DNA of 39,475 nt, from positions 1 to 39,475 of the forward strand of contig JANYJY010000006.1 of the NCBI GenBank assembly GCA_025358295.1, read 5' to 3'. The notes beneath the pieces are model-generated. The model had not been told where the DNA came from, searched no databases, and saw only the letters and a program-made list of their open reading frames with translations. This DNA is from Gammaproteobacteria bacterium. Lineage in GTDB: Bacteria; Pseudomonadota; Gammaproteobacteria; Steroidobacterales; Steroidobacteraceae. Made by a program: the position numbers and the translations under genes. This document shows, in pieces, positions 1 to 6,345 of this stretch (position 1 is its first letter; each line of letters begins with the position of its first letter).

Positions 1-1
1 A

Positions 2-808
2 CAGATCGACAAGCTCAAGGCCAAGCCGCACGTCGTGGTGGGCTCGCCCGGACGCATCGTGGAACTGATCGAGCGGGGCAAGCTGAAAACGGCGCACATT
101 CACGCCGTCGTCATCGACGAGGCAGACCGACTGCTGAACGATGAAAGTCTGAACTGGATTCGGAAAATCGTCAGCGCGGCGCCGCCGGCTCGACAGCTGA
201 TTTTCGCATCAGCAACGATCGAGCAGCAGACTCGTCAGGTCTTGGAAACACTGGCTCCGGATGTCCTGATGCTTCGCGCGGGTGCGGCGGCGGTCAACCA
301 GAACATCGAACATCTATATCTGGTTTGTGAAGATCGCGACAAGCCGGACATGTTGCGCAAGCTGCTGCATGCGTATGATGTGCCGCGCTCGATCGTGTTC
401 GTTCACCGCAACGATGTGGCGGAAGATGTCGCCTCGAAGCTAACCCATCACAAACTGGCAGTTTCAGACTTGAATTCCGAACTATCCAAGAGGGACCGCA
501 AGCGGGCGATGGACGGGATCCGCAGCGGCGCCATCCGTATCATGATTGCATCTGACCTAGCTGCTCGTGGGCTCAACATCCCCGATGTGACGCACATCTT
601 CAATCTCGACGTACCCACGATGAGCAAGGCCTATCTGCACAGGGTCGGTCGCACTGCGCGCGCCGGCGCGAAGGGCACGGCAGTGTCACTGGTTACGGAA
701 ACCGAAGTCCGCCTCATCCGTCGATACGAGCAGGAGCTGGGCGTCTCCCTGCAATGCATAGGAATTCGTAACGGCGAAATCACGTCGTCTAGATCCGTGT
801 GGGATTGA
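2..808 (+). CDS. DEAD-box ATP-dependent RNA helicase, 3' part (5' end outside window)
   Basis: The frame is open from the window edge, so the N-terminal part with the Q motif and Walker A lies outside. Visible helicase motifs in order are GSPGR (motif Ib, about residue 14), VIDEADRLL (motif II, ATP hydrolysis), FASAT (motif III), IVFVHRND (motif IV), the SDLAARGLNIP block (motif V) and HRVGRTARAG (motif VI). The protein stops soon after the second RecA domain, with no long C-terminal extension. The family unwinds short RNA duplexes in ribosome assembly or mRNA turnover; which member this is cannot be told from this part. It is convergent with the arsenic operon and probably unrelated to it. 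Confidence 0.93.
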   Translation, partial: QIDKLKAKPHVVVGSPGRIVELIERGKLKTAHIHAVVIDEADRLLNDESLNWIRKIVSAAPPARQLIFASATIEQQTRQVLETLAPDVLMLRAGAAAVNQNIEHLYLVCEDRDKPDMLRKLLHAYDVPRSIVFVHRNDVAEDVASKLTHHKLAVSDLNSELSKRDRKRAMDGIRSGAIRIMIASDLAARGLNIPDVTHIFNLDVPTMSKAYLHRVGRTARAGAKGTAVSLVTETEVRLIRRYEQELGVSLQCIGIRNGEITSSRSVWD

Positions 809-977
809 CGATTTCTCAACCGACAACTGGCCGCGCGAGGAATTGTGCGGCAAGAGATGCTGCTCAAGTTATTGATTAAAATCCCCGTCGATGAACGCGT
901 GCGCGAGCGCATCCGATCTAACATAGTTCGAGACTTCGACATAGCGCGGCCCACCCCGTGATGCAGCCCGTCAATCC

Positions 978-1667
978 CTAGCCGCTTACCGCCGGTGAGA
1001 GTTTCGTCATGGGAAACATAAATCGCGCTAACGCCCAGGCGACTAGCGCGCCGGCGAGCTGGGCCACGATGAAGGCCGGCACGTCGATAGGGCGAATCCC
1101 CGCGAACGTATTGGTGAGCGATCGAGCGAAGGTGATCGCGGGGTTCGCAAATGAACTGGAGGCGGTAAACCAGTAAGCCGCTCCGATCCAACATGCCACC
1201 ATCCAGGGAGCATCCTCGGTGCGTCGGTGGCCGAGCACGACCAATAGCAACCCGAAGGTCGCAACGGCCTCCGCCAACCATTGCGCGGGGCCGGTGCGAA
1301 TATGCGCCGAGGCCTGCCATAAGGGGGCTTCGAACATCAGGTGCGCAAGTAAAGCGCCCGCGCAGCATCCGAGTATCTGAAACAACAGATAAGCTCCCGC
1401 GTCGGTCCAGGTTAATTTTGCCCGCAACGCTTGGATGAATGAGACGGCGGGGTTGAAATGCGCGCCGCTCACGGGATCCAAGAGTGCGATCAACGCTGCG
1501 AGAACCGCAACGGTGGCGCCGGTGTTAGCCAGCAATGCCACGGCGGTATTTCCGCCCGCCAGGCGCTCCGCCATGATTCCGGAACCGACGACCGTGGCGG
1601 TCAGTAACAGCGATCCCACGCCCTCTGACGCGAGCCGCCGCGTGAGAGAGATCGCCGTGAGAGTCAT
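978..1667 (-). CDS. aqpS: AqpS-like aquaglyceroporin (MIP family) of the arsenic operon
   Basis: A 229-residue membrane protein of the major intrinsic protein family. The first pore motif is NPA at residues 72-74 (HFNPAVS), the second NPA at 175-177 (FANPAITFAR) with the conserved Arg at 182, and hydrophobic segments fit six membrane spans. The ATG at 1667 was chosen because it overlaps the arsC stop in an ATGA; a longer open frame extends upstream but runs inside arsC. It is the last gene of arsR-arsI-arsN2-arsC-aqpS. In Sinorhizobium meliloti, AqpS lets arsenite made by ArsC leave the cell down its gradient; no ArsB or Acr3 pump is seen here, so this channel is the likely exit route. Possible traffic of methylated arsenicals is inference. 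Confidence 0.88.
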   Translation of the reverse strand: MTLTAISLTRRLASEGVGSLLLTATVVGSGIMAERLAGGNTAVALLANTGATVAVLAALIALLDPVSGAHFNPAVSFIQALRAKLTWTDAGAYLLFQILGCCAGALLAHLMFEAPLWQASAHIRTGPAQWLAEAVATFGLLLVVLGHRRTEDAPWMVACWIGAAYWFTASSSFANPAITFARSLTNTFAGIRPIDVPAFIVAQLAGALVAWALARFMFPMTKLSPAVSG

Positions 1668-2161
1668 TCGCTCACCTGGCCAATGTCGCGCACTTCTTTT
1701 CGAAGCGCCATGCGATTGAGCGAATCGACAGGCAAGTTGGTGAGTAGGTCGATGCGACGGCTCAAAAGGCGAAAGGCGTCGCGGAAAGCATTGGCTCGCT
1801 CGAGCAACCCTTCGACATGGGCAGGATCGGCGACACCCCAGTGCGCAGTCATGGGCTGACCAGGCCACACCGGACAAGCCTCGCCGGCGGCGTTGTCGCA
1901 AACGGTAATCACGAAGTCCAGGGGCGGCGCATCCGATTGTGCGAATTCGTCCCACGCCTTGCTGCGTAGTCCCTCGGTCGGAATCTGCAAGCGCTCAAGA
2001 AGTTCAAGAGCGCCCGGATTGATCCTGCCTGTCGGGTGGCTGCCGGCACTGAAGGCACGAAAGAGGCCGCGGCCCTTATGATTTAAAGACGCTTCGGCGA
2101 GGATGCTGCGCGCGGAATTGCCCGTGCATAGAAAGAGCACGTTAAAGGTTCGATCAGCCAT
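1664..2161 (-). CDS. arsC: Arsenate reductase, low-molecular-weight phosphatase (thioredoxin-coupled) type
   Basis: 165 residues of the low-molecular-weight tyrosine phosphatase fold. The P-loop CTGNSAR gives the nucleophile Cys12 and Arg18 (C-x5-R), and Cys88 and Cys96 in VCDNAAGEACPVWPG fit the additional redox cysteines that relay the disulfide to thioredoxin in pI258-type ArsC. The enzyme reduces arsenate to arsenite in the cytoplasm. Its start overlaps the end of arsN2 by 8 bases and its stop overlaps the aqpS start, so expression is probably translationally coupled. A plain protein tyrosine phosphatase is the alternative, but the extra cysteines and the operon argue against it. Confidence 0.93.
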   Translation of the reverse strand: MADRTFNVLFLCTGNSARSILAEASLNHKGRGLFRAFSAGSHPTGRINPGALELLERLQIPTEGLRSKAWDEFAQSDAPPLDFVITVCDNAAGEACPVWPGQPMTAHWGVADPAHVEGLLERANAFRDAFRLLSRRIDLLTNLPVDSLNRMALRKEVRDIGQVSE

Positions 2162-2606
2162 CGCCGAGCACCTTGCTCATGCAGACGGCCGAGACCGGAC
2201 AAAGGATGCGAAACTCCGCACTTTGCTTTACATCGTCGCTCACTTGGCTCCGATCGGCAATCGAGTAGCCAAGGCGTCGAAAGAAGGCTTCAGCGGTCTC
2301 GGTCAATAGGACGAGCTGCTGAATCCCCACCGCCTGGGCGTCGTGTTCGAGGCGCGCGACGAGTTTGCGCGCCAACCCACGCTGGCGATGCTCGGATGCC
2401 ACCGCGAGGGAGCGCAGCAGCGCCTCGCGACCGAATCGCTCAAGACCAATCACGCCCAAGATCGAACCCTTCGCCTCGATCACCCAGGATTGAAAGTCAT
2501 GAGCGCTGGCCAAATCGGCGGTCGGCAGTCCCGCGCTGGCAAGTAGCTGTGCGACCGCGGCCAGATCGGCCGAATGGCCGCGGCGAATGCCTATCGCCGG
2601 CATCAT
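2154..2606 (-). CDS. arsN2: ArsN2-like GNAT-family N-acetyltransferase
   Basis: 150 residues of the GNAT fold. The acetyl-CoA binding region lies around residues 68-82 (RSLAVASEHRQRGLARKL), followed by the LVLLTETAEAFFRRLGY segment typical of short GNAT enzymes of arsenic operons. ArsN1 acetylates the organoarsenical antibiotic arsinothricin; the role of the ArsN2 branch is less clear, so the exact substrate is uncertain. Sandwiched between arsI (ATGA overlap) and arsC (8-base overlap), it clearly belongs to the operon. The assignment to ArsN2 rather than ArsN1 rests on overall resemblance. Confidence 0.8.
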   Translation of the reverse strand: MMPAIGIRRGHSADLAAVAQLLASAGLPTADLASAHDFQSWVIEAKGSILGVIGLERFGREALLRSLAVASEHRQRGLARKLVARLEHDAQAVGIQQLVLLTETAEAFFRRLGYSIADRSQVSDDVKQSAEFRILCPVSAVCMSKVLGDG

Positions 2607-3061
2607 TTTGCGCAGCAGCTCGATACGGTGGCCTTGGGGCTTGTGTCAGATATCGTCGATTCGCCGTGATTAAAAACCTGGGTGTCTTCGCCGTAGACAG
2701 GAATGGAACCCAAAGTGTGAAAGGTCTCCCAGGCAAGGCCGGTCGGATCAGTGACCCAATACTTGTTCGATTGGGCGTAGCAACAGGGCTGCTCGTCCTC
2801 TTGGATGAGGCGCGCATCTGCCGCTTGCAGCTGTGAACGCATGCCGCGCAATTCCTCATCCGTATCGACCTGGAAGCCCAAGTGATTCACGCCAACGGGC
2901 TGGCGGCGCGTGGAGATCGCGAAATTGACGCGCGGGTCCTCGAGCATCCATTTGGCGTAGTCGGCGTGGGTGATGGCGGGCTCCGTGGCGAATAACGTGG
3001 AATAGAAGCGGATCGACCGGGCGAGATTCTCGACGCTCACGTGCAAGTGGAATCGTTTCAT
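2603..3061 (-). CDS. arsI: ArsI/CadI-type VOC metalloenzyme (C-As lyase)
   Basis: 152 residues of the vicinal oxygen chelate (glyoxalase/dioxygenase) superfamily. Two beta-alpha-beta-beta-beta modules can be followed, with likely Fe(II) ligands His5 or His7, His60 (VNHLGF) and Glu112 (AWETF). The vicinal pair Cys93-Cys94 (QPCCYA) is the thiolate pair that binds trivalent organoarsenicals in ArsI. ArsI cleaves the carbon-arsenic bond of methylarsenite and trivalent aromatic arsenicals, giving arsenite. Homologues have also been named CadI for cadmium induction. It overlaps arsR upstream and arsN2 downstream by four bases each. Confidence 0.9.
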   Translation of the reverse strand: MKRFHLHVSVENLARSIRFYSTLFATEPAITHADYAKWMLEDPRVNFAISTRRQPVGVNHLGFQVDTDEELRGMRSQLQAADARLIQEDEQPCCYAQSNKYWVTDPTGLAWETFHTLGSIPVYGEDTQVFNHGESTISDTSPKATVSSCCAK

Positions 3062-3414
3062 GCTTGTTTCCTCTTAGATTGTGCGGCCGCGGCCGCAGGA
3101 GGGCTGCACGCCGGGCCGCAGTCTTTGTCCGCCAGCACACAGCAGTTCTCGGTAAGAAATGCCAGCAGCTGGTTCATGCGGGGAAAATTCGGGCTGTAGT
3201 ACAAGAATCGGCCGTCGCGGCGCGCCTCGACGAGGTTGGCGCGCTGCAGCTCCTTTAAGTGGAACGACAACGTGGGGCCTGGCACGTCGAGTTTGTCACT
3301 CAGTTGCGTGGGCGTGTAACCCTCGGGGCCACGTTTGACCAGCAATCGAAAGACAGCCAGGCGCGACTCTTGGGCCAGAGCGGCTAAGGATTCGACAACT
3401 TCCAATGATTTCAT
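3058..3414 (-). CDS. arsR: ArsR-family metalloregulatory repressor
   Basis: 118 residues with a winged helix-turn-helix. The recognition segment is TPTQLSDKLDVPGPTLSFHL (about residues 34-53). The C-terminal tail has Cys91, Cys92, Cys99 and Cys103 (NCCVLADKDCGPAC), resembling the C-terminal As(III) site (Cys95, Cys96, Cys102) of Acidithiobacillus ferrooxidans ArsR rather than the CxCxxC site of the E. coli R773 type. ATG at 3414 was preferred to an in-frame TTG at 3450 because GGA lies close upstream and the TTG would add an atypical N-terminus. First gene of the ars operon, probably autoregulated through the AT-rich palindromes at its start. Confidence 0.92.
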   Translation of the reverse strand: MKSLEVVESLAALAQESRLAVFRLLVKRGPEGYTPTQLSDKLDVPGPTLSFHLKELQRANLVEARRDGRFLYYSPNFPRMNQLLAFLTENCCVLADKDCGPACSPPAAAAAQSKRKQA

Positions 3415-3447
3415 ATTTCCAAATATATCGAATTCATTTTCGAAAAT
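3413..3447 (-). promoter_or_regulatory. Candidate ArsR operator region
   Basis: An AT-rich island in otherwise GC-rich DNA holds two palindromes: ATATTT-CC-AAATAT at 3413-3426, which covers the arsR start codon, and the perfect 12-mer ATTTTCGAAAAT at 3436-3447. Only 57 bases separate the upstream gene from arsR. ArsR proteins bind AT-rich dyads of this kind; that these are the operator is inference. Confidence 0.45.
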
Positions 3448-3471
3448 CAATCCATAGCAGACGCCGCGGAA

Positions 3472-3690
3472 TCAGTGTCCCTGGCAGCACCCTGCATGCT
3501 GCTGAATAGGTGGGCATGCTACGGAGCCATAGGAACAGAACACGCAGCAGTCGCCCGCTTTGGGCTTCAGCAGCGTTTTGCAATGTGTACATTCGTAATA
3601 GTACATGCACGCATCGGTCGGCATGGTCTCCCAGGTTGATTGTCCGCAGTTCGGGCAAGTCAGCAGCGATTCAAGAATGACCGTGTTCAC
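3472..3690 (-). CDS. GDCCVxC-domain small cysteine-rich protein
   Basis: 72 residues with twelve cysteines' worth of metal-binding character: a CPNC pair at 12-15, Cys28, CTHC at 34-37, the signature GDCCVFC at 46-52, Cys59 and a terminal CC at 68-69. The signature matches the family annotated as GDCCVxC domain-containing (seleno)protein, in which some members are thought to carry selenocysteine; this one uses only Cys codons. Members are often found beside mer genes. Function is not established; a zinc-ribbon-like metal-binding or redox role is inference. The GTG start overlaps the merP stop (GTGA), so it is the third gene of the merT-merP unit. Confidence 0.82.
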   Translation of the reverse strand: MNTVILESLLTCPNCGQSTWETMPTDACMYYYECTHCKTLLKPKAGDCCVFCSYGSVACPPIQQHAGCCQGH

Positions 3691-3968
3691 GGGTTGACTA
3701 GCACCTTAGACGGAAATCCGGCGTTCGTGGTGGCCGCGGTGAGCTGAGCCGTCGTGGCTTTATCCGGATCGAAGGTGACTGTCGCGGTCTTCTTCTCGAA
3801 ATCCACGGTCGTCGAGGTCACCCCGGGTACGTGCTCCAGCGCTTTGCGCACGACAATTGGACAGGTACCGCAGGTCATATTCTCCACAGCCAGGGTGGCG
3901 GTGTGCGGGGGTGAGGCGAACAAGGTGCTCGCGTACAGCATCAATCCAAGGGCAATGATTTTACGCAT
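3687..3968 (-). CDS. merP: Periplasmic mercuric-ion-binding protein MerP
   Basis: 93 residues: a signal peptide (about 1-19, ending LFAS), then one heavy-metal-associated domain with MTCGTC at 31-36, Cys33 and Cys36 binding Hg(II). The ferredoxin-like fold is complete (VDFEKKTATVTFDPDKA to GFPSKVLV). MerP hands periplasmic Hg(II) to MerT. ATG at 3968 was chosen over a longer frame because AGGA lies upstream at good spacing and a clean signal peptide follows. A copper chaperone is the alternative, but merT next door decides it. Confidence 0.9.
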   Translation of the reverse strand: MRKIIALGLMLYASTLFASPPHTATLAVENMTCGTCPIVVRKALEHVPGVTSTTVDFEKKTATVTFDPDKATTAQLTAATTNAGFPSKVLVNP

Positions 3969-3979
3969 GAACGTGTCCT

Positions 3980-4324
3980 TTAGGAAAAAAGAAACTGGGC
4001 GTACCACGGGAATGCGATGAGCGCCGCCAGCGCAACGGCCACCACCCAAAATATTTGTCTCTGCCGGCGTTGCAATCGAGGATTCGCGCATGCCTCCGCG
4101 GGCGCGCAGCGAGCGGGCACGATGTATAGCTGGCGAAAGGCTAAGCTCATGAACACGAACATCGCTACGATGAAGATCGGCCGATAGGGCTCAAGCGCGG
4201 TGAGTTGACTGATCCAGGCACCACTGATGCCCAGCGTGAGCAGTACCAAGGGCGCGACGCAGCAAAGCGATCCCACCACCGCCGCGAACGCGCTTGCCCA
4301 CAATTGTTTGGTTGCGGTCTGCAT
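3980..4324 (-). CDS. merT: Mercuric transport protein MerT
   Basis: 114 residues with three membrane helices. Cys21-Cys22 (SLCCVAP) sits in the first helix, as in Tn501/Tn21 MerT, and a cytoplasmic pair Cys73 and Cys79 (RCAPAEAC) lies between helices two and three. MerT imports Hg(II) from MerP into the cytoplasm for delivery to mercuric reductase MerA. No merA is present in this window, so import would give no benefit unless a reductase or other sink is encoded elsewhere. First gene of the unit, read from the mer-type promoter directly upstream. Confidence 0.92.
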   Translation of the reverse strand: MQTATKQLWASAFAAVVGSLCCVAPLVLLTLGISGAWISQLTALEPYRPIFIVAMFVFMSLAFRQLYIVPARCAPAEACANPRLQRRQRQIFWVVAVALAALIAFPWYAQFLFS

Positions 4325-4330
4325 AGCCGT

Positions 4331-4362
4331 AGCCTACACCTCGTACCTGGGTACGGAGTCAA
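4331..4362 (-). promoter_or_regulatory. mer-type promoter/operator for merT
   Basis: On the minus strand TTGACT (4362-4357) is followed by CCGTACCCAGGTACG and then TAGGCT (4336-4331). The perfect dyad CGTACC-TG-GGTACG lies at 4342-4355 between the two promoter elements, as in Tn501 and Tn21 mer operators. The spacer counts 20 bases, one longer than the usual 19 of MerR-activated promoters. The palindrome and -35 are clear; the -10 is less certain. Confidence 0.75.
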
Positions 4363-4364
4363 GT

Positions 4365-4510
4365 ATGTCTGCGGAGAAGGTCACAATTGGCTGGATTGCC
4401 CGAGCCGGGGGCGTCCATATCGAGGCGGTTCGTACTATCAAAGACGTGGTTTGGTGAGTCTTCCGCTTAAACGGGGAAGCGGCTTCCGCGGCATTCGGAA
4501 CTTAGTTAGG
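4365..4510 (+). pseudogene. merR: merR remnant, frameshifted and truncated
   Basis: Divergent from merT, in the normal merR position. The first 23 codons read MSAEKVTIGWIARAGGV and HIEAVR, matching the start of the MerR helix-turn-helix. Then the frame is lost: reading continues to a stop after VVW, but shifting one frame from 4411 gives YYQRRGLVSLPLKRGSGF, the continuation of MerR. A single base seems to be missing in the Arg codon before YY. After about 48 codons similarity fades, and the dimerisation helix and Hg-binding cysteines (usual length about 144) are absent. The gene cannot make a working regulator. Confidence 0.82.
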
Positions 4511-4579
4511 GCTGGTTTGGTCCGAACACATGATCACATTCACATTTTTAAACTATAGATACCGTAGACTTAGATCGCT

Positions 4580-4924
4580 ATGCGTCGTCGACTACTCGCC
4601 ATTACATTGATTCTAGCGGCTGTTCTCCAGGGGCCAGCGCTAACGTACGCGGCCACACTGGGATCAAGCAGTATTGGTGATACGATTACCCACACCTGCG
4701 ACGGCCAAACCCTTCCCGACCGGAATGACTGCGGCACTTGCTGCTTTCACGGTTCGATGCCCTCCTGCGCAGCGCAGTGCACCGTCCCCGTGGGCGCAGC
4801 GGTGCTGCTGATGTTCCCAATGTCTCAGCGCATCGCTGCGGGTAAATTAGTCGTTCCAGATGCCGGGATCGCGCCGTTCGCAGAGCACGACCCTCCTCAG
4901 CCTCTCCGACCCCCCATCGTCTGA
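4580..4924 (+). CDS. Small secreted cysteine-rich protein, function unknown
   Basis: 114 residues. Residues 1-24 look like a signal peptide (MRRRLLAIT then a hydrophobic core, ending TYAA). The mature part has a cysteine cluster: HTC, then DCGTCCFHGSMPSCAAQC, followed by a hydrophobic stretch (VGAAVLLMF) and a Pro-rich end. I do not recognise the family. Its place just ahead of cusCBA on the same strand (95-base gap) and the thiol-rich core suggest periplasmic Cu/Ag binding, which is inference. No good Shine-Dalgarno precedes the ATG. Confidence 0.6.
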   Translation: MRRRLLAITLILAAVLQGPALTYAATLGSSSIGDTITHTCDGQTLPDRNDCGTCCFHGSMPSCAAQCTVPVGAAVLLMFPMSQRIAAGKLVVPDAGIAPFAEHDPPQPLRPPIV

Positions 4925-4948
4925 AGCTTCTCTGATCGAGTAAGCATT

Positions 4949-4964
4949 CGGGCCTCACGGCCCG
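4949..4964 (+). other. Short GC-rich hairpin between the Cys-rich gene and cusC
   Basis: CGGGCC-TCAC-GGCCCG forms a six-pair stem with a four-base loop, 25 bases after the stop of the Cys-rich protein gene. No T-run follows, so it is at best a weak terminator or an attenuating RNA structure in front of cusC. Confidence 0.3.
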
Positions 4965-5019
4965 CGCGACCTTTGCCGTTTATAGCGGAAGGTCATCGAA
5001 CGATTGTCGGAGAGCCTCC

Positions 5020-6345
5020 ATGATTCGATGGTCCAAAACCTGGGCGTTCGCCATGTTGGCGGCTGCCCCTACGCCTTATGCGCCGGCTGCGGATTTCCCG
5101 CCCGCCTTTGCGTATGTGCCCACGTTGCAACCGCTCTCCAATGAAGCGACACCGTCCTTGACAATGGACGAGGCAGGTCGGCTTGCCTTAATCGATCAGC
5201 CGCTACTTAGCGCTCGGGAGGCGATGATTGAAGCCGAACAACATCGCGCCGTCGCTGCGGCGCAGCTGCCGGATCCCAAACTATCGGGGGGGTTGAAAGA
5301 GCTGCCCGTCGACACACCAGAAGCTTTTAGTCTTCGCCGCGATAACTTTACCGAGTTCACGGTCGGCATCAGTCAGGAGTTCACGCGCGCCGAGAAACGT
5401 CGCCTGCGGGGCACACGCCAGTCGCAGGGAGCCGATGTGGACCGCTCTGCACTCGACAACGATCAGCGCATGGTACGTCGCGACACCTTGTTGACGTGGC
5501 TCGACGTGTACGAAGCCGAGCAGGCATACCAGCTGACGCAAAGACTGATAGACGAAGGCGCGTTGCAAGTGCGCGCGATGGAGAAGGACTATACGGCTGG
5601 CAAAGCATCACAGGCAGATTGGCTAGCTGCAAAGGTCGATTCGGAACTTATCAGCGACAAGGCCCACGACTGGCTGCATCATTCGCTGCGCGCGCGCGAC
5701 GGGCTTGCGCGCTGGATCGGGGAGGCCGCGCGACGACCGCTCGCCGAATCGCCGACGCTGCCGGCGTTGCCGACAACCTTGCAGTCCTTGGTTGCACGTT
5801 CCGACCACCATCCCGTGATCGGCGGACTCGACAAACAAATCGATGCCTCAACGACCGACATCGCACTGGCGCGACAAGCCTACAAGCCGGATCTTTCGGT
5901 GGAGTTGTACTTCGCCTACCGACCGGACTTTGCCGACTTCGTCGGCGTACAGTTCAGCGTTCCCTTGCCGTATTTCACTCAAAACCGCCAAGATCGTGAC
6001 CTAGCCGCGGCGCATCAGCAATCGCGCGCTGCCGAAGAGCGAAAGCGCGACGCGCTTCGTGAGCTGCACACACAGGTGAACCAGAACTACGTTGACTGGC
6101 AGCACTTCACGCAACGCGTCGCCGAGTTCGATGCGGTGATTGTTCCTGACGCACGACATCGGGTCGAGGCCGCGCGGGCCACCTATGCGGCGGGACGAGG
6201 TGGCTTCGATGCTGTGCTACTCGCGCGCCGCAGCCTCCTCGACGTGCAATTGCAACGACTATCCCTCGCCGTTGAGTCGGCGCGCGCGCAGGTTCGCCTC
6301 GACTATTTGACCGCCTCGCAAACTCCCGCAGGAGATACGCCATGA
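5020..6345 (+). CDS. cusC: CusC/CzcC-type outer-membrane efflux protein (TolC family)
   Basis: 441 residues with an N-terminal signal sequence (about 1-24) and the two TolC-type repeats of long amphipathic helices, e.g. LSAREAMIEAEQHRAVAAAQLPDP and its second-half counterpart TDIALARQAYKPDLSVEL. Such proteins trimerise to a beta-barrel in the outer membrane plus a periplasmic helical tunnel and form the outlet of tripartite RND pumps. GAG-rich Shine-Dalgarno bases precede the ATG. The stop overlaps the adaptor gene by four bases (ATGA). The Cu/Ag assignment is borrowed from the pump gene downstream; the protein itself could equally be called CzcC-like. Confidence 0.88.
   Translation: MIRWSKTWAFAMLAAAPTPYAPAADFPPAFAYVPTLQPLSNEATPSLTMDEAGRLALIDQPLLSAREAMIEAEQHRAVAAAQLPDPKLSGGLKELPVDTPEAFSLRRDNFTEFTVGISQEFTRAEKRRLRGTRQSQGADVDRSALDNDQRMVRRDTLLTWLDVYEAEQAYQLTQRLIDEGALQVRAMEKDYTAGKASQADWLAAKVDSELISDKAHDWLHHSLRARDGLARWIGEAARRPLAESPTLPALPTTLQSLVARSDHHPVIGGLDKQIDASTTDIALARQAYKPDLSVELYFAYRPDFADFVGVQFSVPLPYFTQNRQDRDLAAAHQQSRAAEERKRDALRELHTQVNQNYVDWQHFTQRVAEFDAVIVPDARHRVEAARATYAAGRGGFDAVLLARRSLLDVQLQRLSLAVESARAQVRLDYLTASQTPAGDTP

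Noticed and set aside
857-961. A 34-codon plus-strand ORF (MLLKLLIKIPVDERV) after the helicase gene
   Set aside because: No ribosome site at proper distance, no recognisable family and chance expectation for such a length is high.
631-1368. Long minus-strand frame across the helicase end and the aquaporin gene
   Set aside because: It lies opposite and out of frame to two well-supported genes and is rich in Arg and Ser, typical of a shadow frame in GC-rich DNA.
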